Positions 6,263 through 10,927 of a stretch of 10,927 nucleotides of DNA are shown piece by piece. Every line of letters starts with the position of its first letter. The stretch's first letter is position 1. The notes beneath the pieces are model-generated. The model saw nothing but the letters and a program-made list of their open reading frames with translations, searched no databases and was not told the origin of the DNA. The DNA is taken from assembly GCA_947653505.1 (NCBI GenBank), contig CANTHI010000073.1, forward strand, positions 1 through 10,927, in the 5' to 3' direction. Origin of the DNA: an uncultured Eubacterium sp. Lineage in GTDB: Bacteria > Bacillota_A > Clostridia > Lachnospirales > Lachnospiraceae. The translations under genes were made by a program, and so were the position numbers.

Positions 6263-7404
6263 TACCATTAGCAGTGCCGGACTTATCAGGAAATGAAAGA
6301 AAATATTTAAATGAATGTATCGATACGACGTATGTTTCTTCTGTGGGCGGTTTTGTAAATGAGATGGAAAAACAGACGGCCAGAATATGTGGGACAAAGT
6401 ATGCGGTAGCATCCTCTTCAGGCACAACCGGACTGCACCTTGCGCTGACTGGATGTGGCGTGATGCGGGATGATCTGGTGATCATGCCATCCTTTACATT
6501 TATTGCTACGGCGAATGCGGCTGCCCACTGTGGAGCCGTACCGTGGCTGTTTGATATTGATCCGGATACATGGACGATCAGTGAGATCCAGCTTCAGGAA
6601 GAACTGGAAAAGCACGCGGTATGGTCCGCGGGCAGGCTGATTCACAGAGAAAGTGGCAGACGTATTGCGGCTGTTATGCCTGTGTATACGCTTGGAAATA
6701 TTCCGCGTATGGATCGTATCAGGCGTATAGCATCCGAATACCAGCTGCCGGTCATTGCAGATGCCGCTGCGGCGATTGGAGCAGCCTGGCAGGGAGAAAA
6801 AATCGGAAAGCTGGCGGATCTGACCGTATTTTCGTTTAACGGAAATAAAACAGTCACTGCGGGCGGTGGTGGTATGGTGGCAGGCGATGATGAGGCGCTG
6901 CTGCAGCTGATCCGGCATTTGTCCACGACCGCACGGGTTTCTGCAGAATATGATCATGACAGAATTGGATTTAATTACCGCATGACGAATATTCAGGCAG
7001 CAGTTGGATGTGCGCAGCTGGAACGGCTGGATGAGCTGGTGGAAAAAAAGAGAAAGATCCGGGAGTATTACCATTCGCATCTGAAAAATGTCCGTCATAT
7101 AACGCTGTTTCCAAATCCGCAAGGGCAGGACAGCGCCTGCTGGTTTTCCGGAATTGTACTGGAACATGGGGGAATCGGACAGATTCGCGGACTATGCAGG
7201 CGTCTGGCGGAAAGAAATATAGAAGCAAGAAGCTTTTGGAAACCGGTGCATCTGCAGCAGCCCTATAAAGACGCACAAAGGGCATCTTCTCTGGCACAAT
7301 CGGAAAAGCTGTGGGAACGTATTCTCACACTGCCGTGTTCGGTAAATATTTCAGAAGAAGAGCTTGCGTATGTGGTATCCGTAGTAAAGGAAATCCTGCA
7401 ATGA
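6259..7404 (+). CDS. legC: LegC-type PLP-dependent sugar aminotransferase (DegT/DnrJ/EryC1/StrS)
   Basis: A 381-residue DegT-family aminotransferase. The PLP lysine is Lys197 in FSFNGNKTVTAGGGG, close to the FSFNGNK signature of LegC, the legionaminic acid aminotransferase. The N-terminus (IPLAVPDLSGNERKYL) and the inserted stretch SGRRIAAVMPVYTLGN also read like LegC. DADAAAA-type context around IADAAAAIG carries the Asp that contacts the PLP ring nitrogen. The enzyme would transfer an amino group from glutamate to C4 of a 4-keto nucleotide sugar. In the standard route the acceptor is a 4-keto-6-deoxy sugar; here the upstream genes suggest a 4-keto-pentose. It overlaps both neighbours by 4 bases (ATGA junctions), which ties its translation to the SDR and the acyltransferase. 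Family placement is firm, the acceptor is inferred. Confidence 0.9.
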   Translation: MIPLAVPDLSGNERKYLNECIDTTYVSSVGGFVNEMEKQTARICGTKYAVASSSGTTGLHLALTGCGVMRDDLVIMPSFTFIATANAAAHCGAVPWLFDIDPDTWTISEIQLQEELEKHAVWSAGRLIHRESGRRIAAVMPVYTLGNIPRMDRIRRIASEYQLPVIADAAAAIGAAWQGEKIGKLADLTVFSFNGNKTVTAGGGGMVAGDDEALLQLIRHLSTTARVSAEYDHDRIGFNYRMTNIQAAVGCAQLERLDELVEKKRKIREYYHSHLKNVRHITLFPNPQGQDSACWFSGIVLEHGGIGQIRGLCRRLAERNIEARSFWKPVHLQQPYKDAQRASSLAQSEKLWERILTLPCSVNISEEELAYVVSVVKEILQ

Positions 7405-8015
7405 TGGAGCGGATTGTGCTGATTGGCGGTGGTGGACATGCCCATAGTATCATGGATACACTGATTCGCTGCGGACAATATGAAATAGCCGGATATACGG
7501 AACGCTGCGGGGAAAAAAGTATGGGTACTCTTAGGATGATAGGTACAGATGATGATCTGGAACGCATTTATTCTTCAGGTATCCAAAACGCGGCTGTCGC
7601 AATTGGATATCTGGGAAAAGGAGATATCCGGGAACGTATTTATATACGTTTAAAACAGATTGGCTACCGGATGCCGGTGATCATAGATACTTCTGCTGTC
7701 ATTTCAGACAGTGTCAGCATAGGGGAGGGGACTTATGTAGGCAAACGGGCGGTAGTAAATGCCAATACGCAGGTGGGGAAAATGTGCATTGTGAATACGG
7801 GAACGATCGTAGAACATGATACTGATATCGGCAGTTTTTCTCATCTTGCACCAGGAAGTGTATTGTGTGGCGGTGTGAGACTTGGAAAAGGAGTACTGGT
7901 CGGGGCGAACGCGACAGTCATACAGGGTGTCAGTATCGGTGATGGTGCGGTTGCCGGTGCAGGTACAACGGTAAGACATGATATAGAACGGGGGCAGGTT
8001 TATTATGGCAGATGA
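7401..8015 (+). CDS. PglD/NeuD/LegH-type sugar acyltransferase (left-handed beta-helix)
   Basis: A 204-residue protein of two parts. An N-terminal Rossmann-like domain (VLIGGGGHAHSIMDTL) is followed by a hexapeptide-repeat left-handed beta-helix from about residue 105 to the end. VEHDTDIG carries His139, matching the catalytic His of PglD, which N-acetylates the 4-amino group of a UDP-sugar. SFSHLAPG is a second conserved piece. In this context the likely job is acetyl-CoA-dependent N-acetylation of the amino group added by the LegC-like enzyme. O-acetylation of the finished ulosonic acid, as by NeuD, is the alternative. I chose the ATG at 7401 because it overlaps the previous stop as ATGA, has AAAGGA at 7386-7391, and starts exactly at the family N-terminus. 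A second ATG at 7404 is equally in frame. Confidence 0.87.
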   Translation: MMERIVLIGGGGHAHSIMDTLIRCGQYEIAGYTERCGEKSMGTLRMIGTDDDLERIYSSGIQNAAVAIGYLGKGDIRERIYIRLKQIGYRMPVIIDTSAVISDSVSIGEGTYVGKRAVVNANTQVGKMCIVNTGTIVEHDTDIGSFSHLAPGSVLCGGVRLGKGVLVGANATVIQGVSIGDGAVAGAGTTVRHDIERGQVYYGR

Positions 8016-9027
8016 GAACCGGATCATGATTATTGCGGAAGCAGGAGTGAATCATAATGGGGATCTGGATACAGCCAGAAAAATGGTCAGGGTAGCAAAA
8101 AAAGCCGGGGCCGATTATGTAAAGTTTCAGACATTCCGGCCAGAGGAGCTTGTAACAGCCAGCGCAGAAAAAGCAGAGTATCAGAAAAAGGGAATGGGAG
8201 CAAAAGAAAGCCAGTTCGAAATGCTGAAAAAGCTGGCACTGCCAGAAGAGGCGTATCGAAAGCTCAATATGTACTGCAGGGAACAGGGAATCGGTTTTCT
8301 TTCGACACCATTTGATCTGGGAAGCATAGAGCTTCTTTCTTCCTGCGATATGGATTACTGGAAAGTGCCGTCTGGTGCGGTAACGGATCTGCCATTTCTG
8401 GAGAAAATCGCACAGACTGGAAAAAAAGTCATACTTTCAACCGGAATGAGCCAGATTCGGGAGATTCAGGCAGCAGTGGATATACTGGAACGGCATGGCA
8501 GTTCTGAGATCGTGATACTACACTGCAATACAGAGTATCCGACTCCGTTTCAGGATGTCAATCTGCTTGCGATGAAACAGCTGGAACGTGTGTTTCACAA
8601 GAAAACCGGTTATTCGGATCATACAGAAGGGATTGAGGTTCCGGTTGCAGCCGCGGCATTAGGTGCGGTTGTGATAGAAAAGCATTTTACGCTGGACAGA
8701 CGGATGGAAGGTCCGGATCATATGGCGAGTCTGGAACCGGATGAACTGGCATGTATGGTAAAGGCAGTCAGAAATATAGAAAAAGCGCTCGGAGACGGAG
8801 AAAAAAGGGTAACGGATTCTGAGAAGAAAAATATCTGTCTGGTAAGAAAAAGCATTGTGGCGTCAAAATATATCAAAGCCGGAGAAGTATTTACCGAACA
8901 AAATATAACGGTCAGGAGACCGGGAAACGGGATCTCACCGATGGAGTGGTATCAGATACTGGGTACAAGGGCTGCGAGGGAGTATGCGCCTGATGAATAT
9001 ATACGGAAGGAATGTATGGATGTATAG
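8005..9027 (+). CDS. neuB: NeuB/LegI-type ulosonic acid synthase
   Basis: A 340-residue sialic acid synthase family enzyme, which condenses phosphoenolpyruvate with a free 2-acetamido sugar to give a 3-deoxy-ulosonic acid. The TIM barrel begins with IIAEAGVNHNG (residues 9-19) and continues with KFQTF and FLSTPFD. His206 (YSDHT) and His227 (EKHFTLD) are 21 residues apart, as are the two metal-binding His of meningococcal NeuB (215 and 236). A C-terminal SAF/antifreeze-like domain from about residue 280 contains VRRPGNGISP; Arg305 falls where that enzyme has the substrate-contacting Arg314 at the same offset. The domain set is complete. It overlaps the acyltransferase by 11 bases with only a weak upstream GGCAGG, so translational coupling is likely. 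Exact acceptor (ManNAc, diacetamido-hexose or a pentose analogue) cannot be read from sequence. Confidence 0.93.
   Translation: MADENRIMIIAEAGVNHNGDLDTARKMVRVAKKAGADYVKFQTFRPEELVTASAEKAEYQKKGMGAKESQFEMLKKLALPEEAYRKLNMYCREQGIGFLSTPFDLGSIELLSSCDMDYWKVPSGAVTDLPFLEKIAQTGKKVILSTGMSQIREIQAAVDILERHGSSEIVILHCNTEYPTPFQDVNLLAMKQLERVFHKKTGYSDHTEGIEVPVAAAALGAVVIEKHFTLDRRMEGPDHMASLEPDELACMVKAVRNIEKALGDGEKRVTDSEKKNICLVRKSIVASKYIKAGEVFTEQNITVRRPGNGISPMEWYQILGTRAAREYAPDEYIRKECMDV
9007..9011 (+). promoter_or_regulatory. Ribosome binding site that decides the 2-epimerase start
   Basis: AAGGA lies 8 bases before the ATG at 9020, inside the synthase gene's last codons. An in-frame ATG at 8984 would add 12 residues read from the synthase's coding sequence and would push the family start MYRIGVVTGTRAEYG away from the N-terminus. 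Confidence 0.7.
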
Positions 9028-10186
9028 AATCGGAGTTGTTACGGGTACGAGGGCAGAATATGGTTTATTAAAGCCGCTGATGCAGAAAATCAGAAATGAT
9101 GATCTGCTGGAGCTTTATTGCATCGTGACAGGTGCGCATCTGGAGGAACGGTTTGGATATACCTTTCGGGAAATCGAACAGGATGGATTTTGCATAGACA
9201 AAAAAATTCCGATGGAGCTTTCCAGAGATACACCGGATGAGATCTGTCATTCTATGGGCAGGGAAATGCATGGGATGGCAGAGGCATTTCGGGACGCACG
9301 GTTAGATCTGCTTGTTTTGCTGGGAGACCGGTATGAGATACTGGTCTGTGCTTTGGCGGCGGTTATTTTTAATATACCGGTCGCGCATTTACATGGAGGA
9401 GAGATTACGGAAGGTGCCATTGATGATGCGATGCGTCATGCCATTACAAAAATGAGCTATCTGCATTTTTCAAGTACGGAAGAATATGCCAGGCGCATTA
9501 TTCAGATGGGTGAACATCCAAAAAGAGTACATCCTGTCGGTGCAATTGGAACAGAAACGATCCGCAGGATGCATTTTATGACAAGAAAAGAGCTGGCCGC
9601 ACAGTTTACAGATCTGTTTCTGACAAAATATATTATGGTCACTTATCATCCGGTCACGCTGGACGGGCGTCCGGTCCGTGGGCAGGTACAGTCTCTTTTG
9701 GACGTAATATCTGAAAGACCGGAATATAATTATATTTTTACTTATGCAAATGCAGACAGGGATGGTATGGTGATTAATCAGATGCTGGATGCTTATGCAA
9801 AGAAAAATGATCACGCAGCGGTATTTCAGTCTATGGGTCAGACAGGGTATCTGAGTGCGCTCAAATGGGCGTGTGCGGTAGCCGGCAATTCGTCCAGCGG
9901 GATTATCGAAGCTCCGTCTTTTCATATTCCGACGATTAATATCGGTGACAGGCAGCGGGGAAGAATATCCGGTGCGTCCGTGATCCATTGCGGGAATGAA
10001 GCCGGAGAAATCAGAAAAGCATTTCAGACGGCTCTTTCAGAGGAGTTTGTACAAAAATGCCGTTTGTATCAAAATCCGTATGAGGGGGAAAATACGTGCG
10101 GCAGGATACTGGAGGAAATAAAAAAAGCGCTGACGGAGGGGATCTGTTTGCAAAAAAAGTTTTACCGTCCGGAGGAATGGATATGA
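9020..10186 (+). CDS. neuC: NeuC/LegG-type hydrolysing NDP-sugar 2-epimerase
   Basis: A 388-residue member of the hydrolysing UDP-GlcNAc 2-epimerase family. These enzymes eliminate the nucleotide diphosphate and rehydrate with inversion at C2, giving the free sugar used by NeuB-type synthases. Visible motifs are GTRAEYGLL (residues 9-17), LLGDRYE (Asp103), HLHGGEITEG (His123, His125, Glu128) and NSSSGIIEAP (290-299), which together form the nucleotide and substrate site in this family. Length is normal. It overlaps the synthase gene by 8 bases and the CMP-synthetase gene by 4. In legionaminic acid pathways the LegG enzyme acts on a GDP- or UDP-linked diacetamido sugar. Here the substrate is expected to be the diacetamido product of the two preceding genes. 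A classical UDP-GlcNAc-specific NeuC is the alternative. Confidence 0.92.
   Translation: MYRIGVVTGTRAEYGLLKPLMQKIRNDDLLELYCIVTGAHLEERFGYTFREIEQDGFCIDKKIPMELSRDTPDEICHSMGREMHGMAEAFRDARLDLLVLLGDRYEILVCALAAVIFNIPVAHLHGGEITEGAIDDAMRHAITKMSYLHFSSTEEYARRIIQMGEHPKRVHPVGAIGTETIRRMHFMTRKELAAQFTDLFLTKYIMVTYHPVTLDGRPVRGQVQSLLDVISERPEYNYIFTYANADRDGMVINQMLDAYAKKNDHAAVFQSMGQTGYLSALKWACAVAGNSSSGIIEAPSFHIPTINIGDRQRGRISGASVIHCGNEAGEIRKAFQTALSEEFVQKCRLYQNPYEGENTCGRILEEIKKALTEGICLQKKFYRPEEWI
10171..10175 (+). promoter_or_regulatory. Ribosome binding site for the CMP-ulosonate synthetase
   Basis: GGAGG lies 7 bases before the ATG at 10183, within the last codons of the 2-epimerase gene. It supports the ATGA junction as the real start of the partial last gene. 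Confidence 0.7.
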
Positions 10187-10927
10187 ATATTTTATTTACG
10201 ATATGTGCCAGAGCAGGATCAAAAGGGGTAAAAGGGAAAAATACCTGTCTGTTTTGCGGAATGCCACTCATATATTACACGGCAGCAGCGTTTGAGCTGT
10301 ATCAGGAGGCATATGCGGGAATGGATGCGTCTGGTCTGGCTCTGAACACGGACAGTAGTCTGCTGACAGAACAGATGCGTCAGACAGGTGTGCCGTTTTT
10401 GTCTGTCGGGAGAAAATTATCTCTTGCGGGGGATATGGCGGCAAAAAAGGATGTAATTAAAGACACGCTGATACAGGCGGAGAATAGGGGGCATTGCCGG
10501 TATGATCTGATCGTGGATCTGGATCTGACATCACCGCTGCGGACAGCCGCAGATATTGACGGAACGATCCGGGCGCTGAAAAGGGATGAACATGCAGATA
10601 TTTCGTATAGTGTTACACATGCCAGACGTTCTCCTTATTTTAATATGGTGACAGAGGATGAAAACGGATACTGCCATACGGTCATAAAGTCTGATTTTGT
10701 CGCAAGGCAGCAGGCTCCGGTCTGCTATGATATGAACGCTTCTATCTATGCCTATAGAAGAGATTATCTGCTAAGCAGCCGGCTGTATGACCGGAAGGCA
10801 GTAATATGGATGATGCCGGATACAGGTTTTTTGGATATAGATAGTGATAATGATTTAAAATGGATGGAAGTGATTGCGGATCTGACAGGATATGACCTGA
10901 TCGTTTACGGACATTCTCATAAATATG
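10183..10927 (+). CDS. neuA: CMP-ulosonic acid synthetase (NeuA/LegF-type), 3' end outside the window
   Basis: The frame is open from the ATG at 10183 to the window edge, giving 248 residues without a stop. It begins ILFTICARAGSKGVKGKN, the CTP-binding P-loop-like signature of CMP-NeuAc/CMP-Leg synthetases (Arg10, Lys14, Lys19, Asn20). LIVDLDLTSPLR (109-120), SPYFNM (150-155), RQQAPVCYDMNASIYAY (175-191) and the metal-binding DIDSDND (218-224) follow in the family's order. The enzyme activates the ulosonic acid with CTP for transfer by a glycosyltransferase. It starts on the 2-epimerase stop (ATGA). Most family members end near residue 230-240. Here the last 15 residues run on as GYDLIVYGHSHKY, so the protein is either near its end or carries an extension beyond the window. 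Confidence 0.92.
   Translation, partial: MNILFTICARAGSKGVKGKNTCLFCGMPLIYYTAAAFELYQEAYAGMDASGLALNTDSSLLTEQMRQTGVPFLSVGRKLSLAGDMAAKKDVIKDTLIQAENRGHCRYDLIVDLDLTSPLRTAADIDGTIRALKRDEHADISYSVTHARRSPYFNMVTEDENGYCHTVIKSDFVARQQAPVCYDMNASIYAYRRDYLLSSRLYDRKAVIWMMPDTGFLDIDSDNDLKWMEVIADLTGYDLIVYGHSHKY

Noticed and set aside
6418..7167. 249-codon open frame on the minus strand opposite the aminotransferase gene
   Set aside because: It lies wholly inside a well-supported gene, has a Cys/Arg/His-rich composition typical of antisense frames, and shows no recognisable domain.
7311..7400. Upstream start for the acyltransferase
   Set aside because: The extra 30 residues read through the aminotransferase's coding sequence in another frame; ATG 7401 has an ATGA junction and matches the family N-terminus.
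9470..9988. 172-codon minus-strand frame opposite the 2-epimerase gene
   Set aside because: Fully contained in the conserved NeuC-type gene, with basic low-complexity composition and no ribosome binding site or motif of note.
7401..10927. Plain Neu5Ac (neuDBCA) sialic acid operon
   Set aside because: The order acyltransferase-NeuB-NeuC-NeuA would fit, but the LegC-type aminotransferase coupled by a 4-base overlap and the PtmE homologue make a 4-amino ulosonic acid more likely. It remains an alternative.

Overview
The window is part of a surface-polysaccharide gene cluster from a Gram-positive anaerobe, most likely of the class Clostridia and possibly Lachnospiraceae. This is inferred from the moderate GC, the strong purine-rich AGGAGG-type ribosome binding sites, the dense unidirectional packing, and proteins that read like gut Firmicute homologues. 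No marker gene fixes the taxon. Every supported gene lies on the + strand, and no gap exceeds 67 bp. No terminator, RNA gene, insertion sequence or CRISPR array is visible, so the whole window looks like one transcription unit open at both ends.

Layout. Positions 1-174 hold the 3' end of an unrecognised gene. Position 179 starts a Wzx-type flippase. It overlaps a PtmE-like protein (CBS pair plus sugar-1-phosphate nucleotidyltransferase, 1561-2604). Next come an N-acetyl sugar amidotransferase (2640-3764), a decameric purine repeat (3790-3839), and a nucleotide-sugar 6-dehydrogenase (3832-5259). A block of six consecutive cistrons with almost no spacing follows: an SDR (5273-6262), a LegC-type PLP aminotransferase (6259-7404), a PglD/NeuD/LegH-type acyltransferase (7401-8015), a NeuB-type ulosonate synthase (8005-9027), a NeuC/LegG-type hydrolysing 2-epimerase (9020-10186), and a CMP-ulosonate synthetase running off the window (10183-10927).

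How the genes work together. PtmE, LegC, the acyltransferase, NeuC/LegG, NeuB/LegI and NeuA/LegF form the skeleton of the CMP-legionaminic acid pathway. In that pathway an NDP-amino sugar is 4-aminated, N-acetylated, released with C2 inversion, condensed with phosphoenolpyruvate and activated with CMP. The step that differs is the one before the aminotransferase. There is no recognisable LegB 4,6-dehydratase. The slot holds a 6-dehydrogenase followed by an SDR whose active-site motifs (STSE, PRxxYxxxK, GPRMxM) resemble uronate decarboxylases such as UXS and the ArnA C-terminal domain. If both act in this pathway, the aminotransferase would receive a 4-keto-pentose, as ArnB does after ArnA. The final product would then be an eight-carbon diacetamido ulosonic acid rather than a nine-carbon legionaminic acid. 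The amidotransferase may turn one acetamido group into an acetamidino group, and the flippase would export the lipid-linked unit. This C8 route is a hypothesis. The main alternative is that the dehydrogenase/SDR pair makes a separate residue of the same polymer.
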